The position numbers and the translations under genes were made by a program. DNA of 64,000 nucleotides from Massilia timonae CCUG 45783 (GTDB lineage Bacteria; Pseudomonadota; Gammaproteobacteria; Burkholderiales; Burkholderiaceae_D): the NCBI RefSeq assembly GCF_000315425.1, contig NZ_JH992923.1, positions 402,459-466,458 on the forward strand, written 5' to 3'. This document shows, piece by piece, positions 26,048 to 34,124 of this stretch (within the stretch, counting starts at the first letter, position 1; every line of letters begins with the position of its first letter). A model generated the notes under the pieces. The model saw only the letters and a list, made by a program, of their open reading frames with translations. It did not search any database and had not been told where the DNA came from.

Positions 26048-26551
26048 ATGTCCAACCTGGCAAACACCACCTCGGCTGACGGGACCGCGAACGACGGCGC
26101 CGGCAACGAATTCCTGGCTTTTACCCTCGGCTCGGAAGAATACGGCATCGACATCCTGAAAGTGCAGGAAATCCGCGGCTACGAAGCGGTGACCCGCATC
26201 GCCAACGCGCCCGAATTCATCAAGGGCGTGATCAACCTGCGCGGCATCATCATCCCGGTGGTCGACATGCGCATCAAGTTCAACCTGGGCACCCCGGTAT
26301 ACGACCAGTTCACCGTCGTGATCATCCTGAACATCGGTGGCCGCATCATGGGCATGGTGGTCGACAGCGTGTCCGACGTGACCACGTTGACCGCCGACCA
26401 GATCAAGCCGGCGCCGGAGATGGGCACCGCCTTCAACTCCGACTACATGATCGGCCTGGGCACGGTCGACGAGCGCATGCTGATCCTGGTCGACATCGAC
26501 AAGCTGATGTCCTCGGGCGAAATGGGCCTGATCGACAAGCTGGCCGCCTGA
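26048..26551 (+). CDS. cheW: Chemotaxis coupling protein CheW
   Basis: The 167-residue protein has a single CheW SH3-like domain: EFLAFTLGSEEYGIDILKVQEIRGYE, FIKGVINLRGIIIPVVDMR, MVVDSVSDV. It links receptors to CheA. Gene start ATG 26048 follows AGAGGAAA. It is 31 bases after cheA. Confidence 0.97.
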   Translation: MSNLANTTSADGTANDGAGNEFLAFTLGSEEYGIDILKVQEIRGYEAVTRIANAPEFIKGVINLRGIIIPVVDMRIKFNLGTPVYDQFTVVIILNIGGRIMGMVVDSVSDVTTLTADQIKPAPEMGTAFNSDYMIGLGTVDERMLILVDIDKLMSSGEMGLIDKLAA

Positions 26552-26631
26552 TTTCGCGGCGGCACGCAGCACCAACCATCCGGACCGCGCCATGACGGCG
26601 CGGACCAACCAGCATTCATAAGGCAACAAAC

Positions 26632-27486
26632 GTGCCGCAGCAGAAAACAGAGACGGTCAAGGAATTCGATTTCACCCGCCGTGACTTCGAACGGGTGCGT
26701 GCGCTGATTCACCAGCGCGCGGGCATTTCGCTGGCCGACAGCAAGCAGGAAATGGTCTACAGCCGCCTGGCGCGGCGCCTGCGCGCGACCGGCATCCAGT
26801 CGTTCGCCACCTATCTGGACGACCTGGAAGCGGGCCGCATGGACCGCGAGTGGGAATCGTTCACCAATGCGCTGACCACCAACCTGACCTCGTTCTTCCG
26901 CGAGGCGCATCACTTTCCGCTCCTGCTCGAGCACCTGGTCGCGGTGCGCAAGAAGGACACGCGGCCGCTCACGATCTGGTGCTCGGCAGCGTCCACCGGC
27001 GAAGAGCCGTATTCGATCGCGATGACGGCCTGCGAGGCCTTCAACACGCTCACGCCGCCGGTGCACATCGTCGCCACCGACATCGACACCAATGTGCTGT
27101 CGACCGCCTCGAACGGCGTGTACCCGATGGAGCGGCTCGACAAGATGTCGCCGGAGCGCCTGCGCCGCTTCTTCCTGAAGGGGAAGGGCGCCCACGAGGG
27201 CATGGCGCGCGTGCGCCCCGAGCTGCGCAACCTGGTCACCTTCAAGCAGCTCAATCTGCTGGCCGACGGCTGGCCGCTGGAAGGACAGTTCGACGCCATC
27301 TTTTGCCGCAACGTGATGATTTATTTCGACAAGCCGACCCAGCGCAAGATCCTGGGCCGCTTCGTGCCGCTGATGAAGCCGCATGCGCTGCTGTTCGCGG
27401 GCCACTCCGAGAACTTCCTGTACGTGTCGGACGCGCTGCGCCTGCGCGGCAAGACGGTGTATGAACTCGATGGACGCAGTGCCTGA
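26632..27486 (+). CDS. cheR: Chemoreceptor glutamate methyltransferase CheR
   Basis: The 284-residue SAM-dependent enzyme methylates glutamates on chemoreceptors. The N-terminal helical domain (DFTRRDFERVRALIHQRAGI) is followed by the catalytic domain with WCSAASTGEEPYSIAM (SAM loop), IVATDIDTNVL and FDAIFCRNVMIYF. The start is GTG 26632 with AAGGCAA upstream. It adapts the response together with CheB. Confidence 0.96.
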   Translation: MPQQKTETVKEFDFTRRDFERVRALIHQRAGISLADSKQEMVYSRLARRLRATGIQSFATYLDDLEAGRMDREWESFTNALTTNLTSFFREAHHFPLLLEHLVAVRKKDTRPLTIWCSAASTGEEPYSIAMTACEAFNTLTPPVHIVATDIDTNVLSTASNGVYPMERLDKMSPERLRRFFLKGKGAHEGMARVRPELRNLVTFKQLNLLADGWPLEGQFDAIFCRNVMIYFDKPTQRKILGRFVPLMKPHALLFAGHSENFLYVSDALRLRGKTVYELDGRSA

Positions 27487-27501
27487 AGGCGTGGGACGAC
27501 C

Positions 27502-28101
27502 ATGAACAGCCAGTTCGCCACCAATCTCTATCACGACCGCACCTTCAACGTCGATGCGGCCAAGATCCTGCCGGGCGAGTATTTTTATACCGGCAAGGAC
27601 ATGCTGATCGCCACCGTGCTCGGCTCATGCGTCTCGGCCTGCATCCGCGACCGCCTGACCGGCCTGGGCGGCATGAACCACTTCATGCTGCCCGATGGGG
27701 GGGCGGACGCCGGCAGCAACCCGGTCTCGGCCTCGATGCGCTACGGCTCGTTCGCGATGGAGATCCTGATCAATGACCTGCTCAAGGCCGGCGCCCGCCG
27801 CGAACACCTTGAAGCGAAGGTATTCGGCGGCGGCGCCGTGCTGCGCGGCTTCACGGCGATGAACGTCGGCGAGCGCAACGCCGCCTTCGTGATGCAGTTC
27901 CTGAAGACCGAACGCATCCCGGTGCTGGCCGAAGACCTGAACGACATCTACCCGCGCAAGGTGTTCTTCTTCCCGCGCACGGGCAAGGTGCTGGTCAAGA
28001 AACTGATGCAAACCCAGAACGACACGCTGGCCAAGCGCGAACTCGACTACGCCAAGCGACTCAAGGTCGAACCCGTCGGCGGCGCCATCGACCTGTTCTG
28101 A
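27502..28101 (+). CDS. cheD: Chemoreceptor glutamine deamidase CheD
   Basis: The 199-residue protein has the CheD active-site region: ATVLGSCVSACIRD (catalytic cysteine) and GGMNHFMLP (catalytic histidine), then EAKVFGGGAVLRGF. CheD deamidates specific glutamines of chemoreceptors and also modulates phosphatases. It follows cheR by 15 bases and precedes cheB by 23. Confidence 0.96.
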   Translation: MNSQFATNLYHDRTFNVDAAKILPGEYFYTGKDMLIATVLGSCVSACIRDRLTGLGGMNHFMLPDGGADAGSNPVSASMRYGSFAMEILINDLLKAGARREHLEAKVFGGGAVLRGFTAMNVGERNAAFVMQFLKTERIPVLAEDLNDIYPRKVFFFPRTGKVLVKKLMQTQNDTLAKRELDYAKRLKVEPVGGAIDLF

Positions 28102-28124
28102 CCTGTTAGTTGAAAGGAATAAGC

Positions 28125-29189
28125 ATGAAGACCAAGGTGCTGATCGTCGACGACTCGGCGCTGATCCGCAGCGTGATGAGCGAGATCGTCAATTCCCAGC
28201 CCGACCTCGAAGTGGTCGCCACCGCGCCCGATCCGCTGGTCGCGCGCGAGTTGATCAAAAAGCATAACCCCGACGTGCTCACCCTGGACGTCGAGATGCC
28301 CAAGATGGACGGCCTCGACTTCCTGGAAAAGCTGATGCGCCTGCGGCCGATGCCGGTGCTGATGGTGTCGTCGCTGACCGAGCGCGGCTCGGAAATCACG
28401 ATGCGCGCGCTCGAGCTGGGCGCGGTCGATTTCGTGACCAAGCCCAAGATCTCGATCCAGACCGGCATGCGCGAGTATGCCGACATGATCGCCGACAAGA
28501 TCCGCGCCGCCGCGCGCGCTCGCATCGCGCCGCGTTCGCGCACGCCCTCGGTGCCCAGCGCGCCGCTGTCGGCCCTGAGGAGTCCCCTGATTTCTTCCGA
28601 AAAACTGATCATCATCGGCGCCTCGACCGGCGGCACCGAAGCGATCCGCGAATTCCTGATGCAGATGCCGTCCGACTGCCCGGGCATCCTGATCGCCCAG
28701 CACATGCCGGAGGGTTTCACGAGTTCCTTCGCCAAGCGCCTCGACTCGCTGTGCAGGATCAGTGTGGTCGAGTCCGCCGGCAACGAGCGGGTGCTGCCCG
28801 GCCACGCCTACATCGCGCCGGGCCACTCGCACCTGCTGCTGACCCGCTCCGGCGCCAACTACATGACCCGCATCGAACAGTCGCCGCCGGTCAACCGCCA
28901 CCGTCCCTCGGTCGACGTGCTGTTCCGCTCCGCCGCGCAGGCGGCCGGTAAAAACGCCGTTGGTGTTATCCTGACCGGCATGGGCAAGGACGGCGCGGCC
29001 GGCATGCTCGAGATGCGCCAGGCCGGGGCCCACAACTTCGCCCAGGACGAAGCCAGCTGCGTCGTGTTCGGCATGCCGCGCGAAGCGATCGCGCTGGGCG
29101 CCGCCCACGACGTCGGCCCCTTGCCGGCCTTGCCGCGCATGGTGCTCGACCATCTGGCGGCGCAGGGCGGCCGGGCGTTGCGTGTTTGA
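28125..29189 (+). CDS. cheB: Chemotaxis methylesterase/response regulator CheB
   Basis: The 354-residue protein has an N-terminal receiver ([15 protein letters not shown]; acceptor aspartate in [12 protein letters not shown]) and a C-terminal methylesterase with serine in [10 protein letters not shown], histidine in IAQHMP and aspartate in [12 protein letters not shown]. It removes methyl groups from receptors after phosphorylation by CheA. I start it at ATG 28125 behind AAAGGAA rather than the in-frame TTG at 28110, which overlaps the ribosome binding site. Confidence 0.96.
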   Translation: MKTKVLIVDDSALIRSVMSEIVNSQPDLEVVATAPDPLVARELIKKHNPDVLTLDVEMPKMDGLDFLEKLMRLRPMPVLMVSSLTERGSEITMRALELGAVDFVTKPKISIQTGMREYADMIADKIRAAARARIAPRSRTPSVPSAPLSALRSPLISSEKLIIIGASTGGTEAIREFLMQMPSDCPGILIAQHMPEGFTSSFAKRLDSLCRISVVESAGNERVLPGHAYIAPGHSHLLLTRSGANYMTRIEQSPPVNRHRPSVDVLFRSAAQAAGKNAVGVILTGMGKDGAAGMLEMRQAGAHNFAQDEASCVVFGMPREAIALGAAHDVGPLPALPRMVLDHLAAQGGRALRV

Positions 29190-29330
29190 TCCGAATTAGA
29201 ACTGGTGACAGGCTTTAGGGGCTATTTTATCGCCGTAAGGCAACAAAAATGCTATTCTTGAGCCTGTTATCGAGCCCACCAGGGCAGCTCACCCAACAAA
29301 CCACAGTATAAGATTCAAACGGAGTTATTC

Positions 29331-29729
29331 ATGGCTGATCCAAAGATGCGTTTCCTGGTTGTTGACGATTTCTCGACGATGCGCCGCATCGTCCGGAATC
29401 TGTTGAAAGAACTGGGTTATGCCAACGTCGACGAGGCAGAAGACGGCGTGATGGCGCTGGCCAAGCTGCGCAGCGAATCGTTCGACTTCGTGGTGTCGGA
29501 CTGGAACATGCCGAATATGGACGGCCTGACCATGCTGCAGAACATCCGTGCCGATCCCGCGCTGGCCAAGCTGCCGGTGCTGATGGTGACCGCGGAAGCG
29601 AAGAAGGAGAACATCATCGCCGCCGCCCAGGCCGGCGCCAGCGGCTACGTGGTCAAGCCGTTCACGGCCGCGACCCTCGACGAGAAGCTGAACAAGATCT
29701 TCGAGAAACTGGACAAAGCCGGAGCCTGA
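29331..29729 (+). CDS. cheY: Chemotaxis response regulator CheY (second copy)
   Basis: The 132-residue protein resembles canonical CheY closely: [25 protein letters not shown], acceptor D57 in [24 protein letters not shown] and YVVKPFT. It binds FliM to switch the motor. It directly precedes canonical cheZ by one base after its stop. The 141 bases upstream separate it from cheB and could hold its own promoter; I see no convincing sigma28 match there. Confidence 0.96.
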   Translation: MADPKMRFLVVDDFSTMRRIVRNLLKELGYANVDEAEDGVMALAKLRSESFDFVVSDWNMPNMDGLTMLQNIRADPALAKLPVLMVTAEAKKENIIAAAQAGASGYVVKPFTAATLDEKLNKIFEKLDKAGA

Positions 29730-29730
29730 G

Positions 29731-30372
29731 ATGGGTGAGATGAACTCGGCGCTCGACGCCGGGGCCGCCTCGAACGAAGAGGTGCTGAGCCGGATCGGCC
29801 ACATGACCCGCGCGCTGCATGAAAGCCTGCGCGGGCTCGGACTGGACAAGCTGATCGAGAAGGCGGCGAGCGACATCCCCGATGCGCGCGACCGCCTGGA
29901 CTACGTGGCGCGCCTGTCGGAACAGGCGGCCAAGAAGGTGCTGGACGCGACCGACGCGGCCGGCCCCCTGCAGGACGCCATCGAGACCCGCGCGGCCGAG
30001 TTGTCGGACGGCTGGCAGGCGCTGCTCGACAAGGGCGCCAGCGAGGCCGAATGGCGCGCGATGGCCCAGCGCACGATCGCCAGCCTGAACGAGTCGGCGG
30101 CCGGCGCGGTCGCCACACGCGGCGAGCTGATGAACATCATGATGGCCCAGGATTTCCAGGACCTGACCGGCCAGGTGATCGGCCGCATCACCGGCATCGC
30201 GCAAAACCTCGAGAAGCAACTGGTGCAGGTGCTGATCGATTTCGCGCCGAGCGAGATCAAGCGCGAGCTGGACAACGGCCTGCTGAACGGGCCGCAGATC
30301 AAGCCGACCGGCACCGAAGTCGTGGCCAACCAGGGGCAGGTCGACGATCTGCTCGACAGCCTCGGGTTCTGA
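29731..30372 (+). CDS. cheZ: CheY-P phosphatase CheZ
   Basis: The 213-residue canonical CheZ has catalytic D144 and Q148 in MMAQDFQDLTGQVIGR, and the C-terminal CheY-binding peptide VDDLLDSLGF. It dephosphorylates CheY-P. The start overlaps the TGA of cheY by intimate spacing, so the two are coupled. The window thus holds two CheY/CheZ-type pairs. Confidence 0.96.
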   Translation: MGEMNSALDAGAASNEEVLSRIGHMTRALHESLRGLGLDKLIEKAASDIPDARDRLDYVARLSEQAAKKVLDATDAAGPLQDAIETRAAELSDGWQALLDKGASEAEWRAMAQRTIASLNESAAGAVATRGELMNIMMAQDFQDLTGQVIGRITGIAQNLEKQLVQVLIDFAPSEIKRELDNGLLNGPQIKPTGTEVVANQGQVDDLLDSLGF

Positions 30373-30404
30373 ACCGGCGCCGCGCATTCACTTACGGCGT
30401 CTTC

Positions 30405-31619
30405 ATGCATCGCACCAACTTCATCGTCCGCGAACCGCTGCTCGATCCAAAGCAGCGCGTTCTCGGCTATGAGCTGTCGTGGCAGCAGCACGACGGACGC
30501 ATTCCCACCGACCATGACCTGGAAGGGCTGGTCGGTTTCGTGGCAGAACACGTCAACCACCAGGAACATGGCTGGCTGTTGCGCGACAAGATCCTGTTCC
30601 TGGATGCCGTGCCGGCCATGCTGTCGACCGACGCGCTGCACGCGCTGCCGCCGGAACGCACCGTGCTCGCCTTCGATATCCGCCAGCTGACCGACCAGGA
30701 TGTGCGCTCCGCCGTGCAAGCCGTGCGCGCGGGCGGCGTCGGGGTGGCGATCCGCGGCTGCGACATCAACCTGCTGGGGCGCAACCTGGCGCCGTATGCG
30801 TCCTACCTCGAGGTGCGCTTCACCGGTTCCAATGTCGCCGACCAGGCGCGCACCTACGCCGCCGCCAAGCATTCGTCGCTGCGCATGGTGGGGCGGCCGG
30901 TCGGCACCTGGGCCGACTTCGACGCCTGCGCCGCGCTCGGGCTCGACGCCTTCGTGGGCAAGCTGCACCTGACGCCGCGGCCGGGCAATCCGGTCAAGGG
31001 CATGAACCCGACCCAGAACGTGATCCTGCAGCTGATGCAGCTGGTCCAGAATAACGAGGACGTGCCCAAGCTCGAAAGCGTGCTGAAACGCGACCCGGCC
31101 CTGACCTACAAGCTGCTGCGCTACATCAATACCGCGGGCTTCGGCGCCGGGCGCGAAGTGCAGTCGCTGCGCCAGGCGATTTCCCTGCTGGGTTATGCGC
31201 CGCTGTACCGCTGGCTGGTGCTGCTGCTGGCCACGGCCAGCTCGAGCGGCTATTCGCCGGTGCTGATGGAAACCGCCGTGGTGCGCGGCCGCCTGGCCGA
31301 GTTGCTGGGGCAAAAGTACCTGGGTAAAGGCGAGGCCGAGAACCTGTTCGTGGCCGGCATGTTCTCGCTGCTCGACCGGCTGCTGGGGCTGAGCATGCAG
31401 CAGGTGCTCGAGACCATCCAGCTGCCCGACGGGGTAGTGCAGGCGCTGACGCGGCGCGAAGGCCCGTATGGGCCCTACCTGGCGCTGGCCGAGGCCTGCG
31501 AGCTCAACTCGAACCTGGTGGCGTCGCTGGCCGATGCGCTCGCGATCACGCCCTCCGAAGTCAACCAGGCCCACCTGTCGGCGCTGGCCTGGGCGCAGAG
31601 CGTGGCAGTCGACAACTAG
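30405..31619 (+). CDS. Degenerate EAL / HDOD domain protein (YuxH/CdgJ type)
   Basis: The 404-residue protein has an N-terminal EAL-like domain (FIVREPLLDPKQRVLGYELSW) in which EAL reads ELS and the DDFG metal-binding motif is absent, so c-di-GMP hydrolysis is unlikely. The C-terminal HDOD domain starts about residue 200 (QLVQNNEDVPKLESVLKRDPALTYKLLRYIN, seen as positions near 205-235, then LRQAISLLGYAPLYRW). Related EAL-HDOD proteins such as Vibrio CdgJ influence motility without phosphodiesterase activity. Its place 32 bases after cheZ suggests a motility role. The ATG at 30405 is preceded by no strong ribosome binding site. Confidence 0.85.
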   Translation: MHRTNFIVREPLLDPKQRVLGYELSWQQHDGRIPTDHDLEGLVGFVAEHVNHQEHGWLLRDKILFLDAVPAMLSTDALHALPPERTVLAFDIRQLTDQDVRSAVQAVRAGGVGVAIRGCDINLLGRNLAPYASYLEVRFTGSNVADQARTYAAAKHSSLRMVGRPVGTWADFDACAALGLDAFVGKLHLTPRPGNPVKGMNPTQNVILQLMQLVQNNEDVPKLESVLKRDPALTYKLLRYINTAGFGAGREVQSLRQAISLLGYAPLYRWLVLLLATASSSGYSPVLMETAVVRGRLAELLGQKYLGKGEAENLFVAGMFSLLDRLLGLSMQQVLETIQLPDGVVQALTRREGPYGPYLALAEACELNSNLVASLADALAITPSEVNQAHLSALAWAQSVAVDN

Positions 31620-31942
31620 CGTTTGACCAAGGGCTTCCGGTCGCCCCGGGCTGCGTCCCACTGAAGGCGAATGCCGCTGGGGCTGGATGTCGTCCACCAG
31701 CGCCCCCCGCCGTTTCTCGCTGGGGCGAGAACGCTCGCTCTCGCTCGCGCCGCTTTCGCGGTCGATTGCCGCGCCGTGGGCGGCACGGATGAGGCAGCGC
31801 GACCCCGGCGCGAGTTACCCATCGCTCCTCCCCCTCATGCCCTCTTCACTGGGCCAGGGCTACTCGGTGGAAAACTCTCTGCATCTGCTTTTAAGCAGTT
31901 TCTACATGTGTAAGTAAGATGCTGTTCGCGAAGTGAAAATAA
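31620..31942. other. Gap after the chemotaxis block, no gene recognised
   Basis: About 320 bases that start GC-rich and become AT-rich near 31860. Open frames on both strands (for example 31687-31917 plus) have no ribosome binding site and no recognisable product. Composition changes here from chromosomal type to that of the T6SS island, so this is a likely island border. Confidence 0.4.
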
Positions 31943-31980
31943 AAAGCCCCGAAAACTCTCGCCGGGGCGCTTTTCTTTGC
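31943..31980 (+). terminator. Rho-independent terminator at the end of the chemotaxis block
   Basis: Stem GCCCCG/CGGGGC with flanking AAAA and CTTTTCTTT, usable in either direction. Confidence 0.65.
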
Positions 31981-32012
31981 TTCGTGACAAATCGAAGGTG
32001 GTGAAGCAAATA

Positions 32013-32032
32013 GGCCCGGAGCATTCCGGGCC
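32013..32032 (-). terminator. Hairpin downstream of hcp
   Basis: Perfect 8-bp stem GGCCCGGA/TCCGGGCC with a 4-base loop, 18 bases beyond the hcp stop. On the minus strand it is followed by TATTTGC, a weak U tract. Confidence 0.55.
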
Positions 32033-32050
32033 TTCTAATATACTCCCTGC

Positions 32051-32542
32051 TTACGCGACTTTATTAGCCGCTAAATCCCACCCGCCGACAGTCGAGCCAC
32101 CTCCGCCTCCGCCGATCTTCTGTTGAGTGTATTTCCATTTTACCTTGGAGAATTTCAGGCTTACATGCTCCTGTAAAATCGCACCGGCTTCGATGCCGGG
32201 CGAAATGGCGCCGATGAGAACGTTATCCAGTTCGATTTCGAAATACTTGATTGGATTTCCGTTCCCGTCGGCGCGCATGAATTCGAACTTGGCTTTTGGT
32301 ATGGTTTTTCCCATTGCGCAGGTCTGCATAAGAATTGGCGACGACAAGTCCGCCATTTTGCTGAACGTGACTTCTTCCAGTTCGACTCTTTCTGCCGTAT
32401 GGCCCCCGCCGGTCGATGCGGTTGCGCTGCGGGGTTGAATGAGTCCCCAGTTCACCGACGCGCACTCAATCCAATCCTTATGCTTGTCATCCTGCGACTC
32501 GCCCTTAATCCCATCGATTTGCAGATAAACATCGATTGCCAT
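32051..32542 (-). CDS. hcp: Hcp-family type VI secretion tube protein
   Basis: The 163-residue Hcp begins MAIDVYLQIDGIKGESQDDKHKDWIE and continues with WGLIQPRSATASTGGGHTAERV and ILQEHVSLKFSKVKWKY, the Hcp1 pattern. Hcp hexamers stack as the inner tube of the T6SS and can carry effectors in their lumen. GGAGGAATC precedes ATG 32542. No other T6SS structural genes occur in the window, so this is an orphan hcp. It diverges from the muramidase effector gene, which it probably exports. Confidence 0.95.
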   Translation of the reverse strand: MAIDVYLQIDGIKGESQDDKHKDWIECASVNWGLIQPRSATASTGGGHTAERVELEEVTFSKMADLSSPILMQTCAMGKTIPKAKFEFMRADGNGNPIKYFEIELDNVLIGAISPGIEAGAILQEHVSLKFSKVKWKYTQQKIGGGGGGSTVGGWDLAANKVA

Positions 32543-32645
32543 GATTCCTCCGGTGTTTGTTGAGCCTGTTATGCTGCCTCAGCTAATGCCGGGTCCACTT
32601 GTGCAGAGTCAATAGCTCTTTCGTCCGTAATGATAGCTTGATTAT

Positions 32646-32661
32646 CTCCATCACTATGGAG
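32646..32661 (+). promoter_or_regulatory. Hairpin enclosing the ribosome binding site of the muramidase gene
   Basis: CTCCAT-CACT-ATGGAG is a perfect 6-bp stem with a 4-base loop. The GGAG of its right arm (32658-32661) is the best ribosome binding site for ATG 32668. In the mRNA the site would be paired, limiting translation of the toxin until the stem opens. Confidence 0.5.
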
Positions 32662-32667
32662 CGAAAT

Positions 32668-33207
32668 ATGACTAGCAACAAGCCCGCCCCCGTAAGGCCT
32701 ACTGCCAAAATGAGAATGTCTCCTGAGGGGCGCGCTCGCCTCCGAGCAACTGAAAAGGCGATATATCGATATTACAATGATATGGGGAAAAACAAGGGGC
32801 ATTGCACTTGGGGAGTAGGCATTCTCGCTCACAAGGGCGTTTGCACAAAAGAGGAGCTGGAAAAGAAGGTATCGGTCGAAATGGTTGACCAGGAATTCGA
32901 ACGCAAGATTGCAGAGACCGAGGCAATCATTCACCGCAATATTAGAGTCGAACTCAATCAGGCACAGTTTGATGCGCTTTGCAGTCTCGCTTATAACACG
33001 GGAGCAACCGGCGCCAGCAAAACTTTCGGATATGTGAATCGTGGAGATTTTGCCGGAGCCGCCAACAATATGTCGTCACTGATTAACGTCACGGTAGTCG
33101 AGAAAGGCAGAAAAAAGCGCGTGATAGCTCCTGGACTTATCAAGAGACGTGCTGAAGAGAGCGCGCCATTCCGGAACGAGAAAGCCACCACCGCCACTCG
33201 CAACTAA
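32668..33207 (+). CDS. GH24 muramidase, probable T6SS effector
   Basis: The 179-residue T4-lysozyme-type protein has RATEKAIYRYYNDMGKNKGH then CTWGVGILAH, giving a candidate catalytic triad E29, D38 and T47 (T4 lysozyme E11-D20-T26). QFDALCSLAYNTGA follows, a GH24 family segment. It would cut the glycan backbone of peptidoglycan. There is no signal peptide, which fits delivery by T6SS rather than Sec. The first 20 residues (SNKPAPVRPTAKMRM) are basic and may be the Hcp-loading part. ATG 32668 is preferred to 32656 because GGAG lies 6 bases before it. The next gene likely encodes its immunity protein. Phage lysozyme is the alternative, but no other phage gene is present. Confidence 0.8.
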   Translation: MTSNKPAPVRPTAKMRMSPEGRARLRATEKAIYRYYNDMGKNKGHCTWGVGILAHKGVCTKEELEKKVSVEMVDQEFERKIAETEAIIHRNIRVELNQAQFDALCSLAYNTGATGASKTFGYVNRGDFAGAANNMSSLINVTVVEKGRKKRVIAPGLIKRRAEESAPFRNEKATTATRN

Positions 33208-33219
33208 GGAGAACTGCAA

Positions 33220-33678
33220 ATGTCGTTGCTTCGACTTTTACCCTTGATCCGACGCGCCAGTATTCTGCAATTCTTCTTGTTACTTGTTCTTGTGGCAGCG
33301 CCTTCAGTCAAAGCCTCAGACTCGATAGAACGTATGGTAACGGGTAAATGGCGATTTACCAAGCCGATTGATAGCGCTAATGTCACCTCTCTCGATGACC
33401 GTGAGGCAGCGCAGCTAGTCGGCCAAATTTTCACGATAGGGAAAGATAAAGTCGCGTTCGGTAAGGAGGACTGCGGAGAGACCGGGTTTGAAGCAAAGAA
33501 AGTTGAGCCGACCCTATACTTGCGTAAAGCATTTAACTCAACCGTCGAAGGGCTCAAACTCCCCAATCCGGTTACGGTTGTTGAAATTAGTTGCACCTCA
33601 GTTTTTATTAGAAATCGGAACAGGCTTGTTATATTCTGGGACGGTTGGTTCTTTGATGCCGTGCGAGTAAGGAAGTAA
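33220..33678 (+). CDS. Secreted small protein, probable immunity protein for the muramidase
   Basis: The 152-residue protein has an N-terminal signal peptide (basic start, then FFLLLVLVAAPSVKA, cleavage expected before SDS). The mature part opens with GKWRFTKPI, lipocalin-like in feel, and has two cysteines (in KEDCGE and ISCTSV) that could pair in the periplasm. I recognise no family. Its place 12 bases after a cell-wall-degrading effector, its periplasmic targeting and its matching low GC all suggest that it protects the producer from the muramidase. That role is inferred. Confidence 0.7.
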   Translation: MSLLRLLPLIRRASILQFFLLLVLVAAPSVKASDSIERMVTGKWRFTKPIDSANVTSLDDREAAQLVGQIFTIGKDKVAFGKEDCGETGFEAKKVEPTLYLRKAFNSTVEGLKLPNPVTVVEISCTSVFIRNRNRLVIFWDGWFFDAVRVRK

Positions 33679-34124
33679 TCAGCGGCTTGCATTGCGCCGG
33701 GTATCTGCGCAAATATTCCAGATGCTCCGGCGAAATAATTTTCAGTGTCAGTTCAAAGACTCATCGCACAGATTCGGCGCGTTTCCCGATAAGGCCGAAT
33801 CCTGAGCGTTCGATGCGAGTAGTTAGCCATCGCGGACATCTAATTGTAAGGACGGATTCGCAGCGAGCTGACACTGCTTCCCATCCGTGCCATCACTTAT
33901 CCGCAGCCCGACGTGTCCAGGGCGCGTGCGACTTCCACTCCCATACTTTTCGGCTGAACAGCCGGCGCACCGGCCCGCCCGCAACCGCCATGAAGCGGCG
34001 GCAAAGTGGGACCATGGTCTGATTGTGGCTTGATCAGATAAGCCGAGAATGGGAGCTGCAGCGGATCAAGCGGCACGCACCTTCGTTTCCCGAGCAACGG
34101 CTTTCCTCCCTTTGAGGTTCGTAC
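33679..34124. other. Gap between the T6SS island and the DUF3141 operon
   Basis: 446 bases with mixed composition, AT-richer to about 33870 and GC-rich after. Open frames (for example 33687-34022 plus) have no support. A short minus-strand stretch around 33682-33760 encodes ELTLKIISPEHLEYLRRYP in an open frame without a start, possibly a remnant. The 3' part should hold the promoter of the 11-gene operon, with the dyad at 34028-34071. Confidence 0.4.
34028..34071. promoter_or_regulatory. Spaced inverted repeat upstream of the DUF3141 operon
   Basis: GCTTGATC (34028-34035) and GATCAAGC (34064-34071) are exact reverse complements 28 bases apart, 54 bases before the DUF3141 start. Each arm contains TTGATC, like an FNR/Anr half site, but the normal FNR spacing of 4 is absent. 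It may be a looping operator or a chance repeat. Confidence 0.3.

Noticed and set aside
29212..29245. GCCGTAAG before the second cheY as a sigma28 -10
   Set aside because: There is no TAAA at the required distance (TTTA at 14 bases), so the match is too weak.
31687..31917. A 76-codon open frame after the HDOD gene
   Set aside because: No ribosome binding site, serine/arginine-rich shadow-like composition in its first half, no family recognised.
32668..33207. Prophage lysozyme
   Set aside because: No holin, tail, capsid or integrase gene is near, while hcp and a secreted probable immunity gene adjoin it.
33687..34022. A 111-codon open frame before the DUF3141 gene
   Set aside because: No ribosome binding site and no recognisable domain; it spans a change in base composition.
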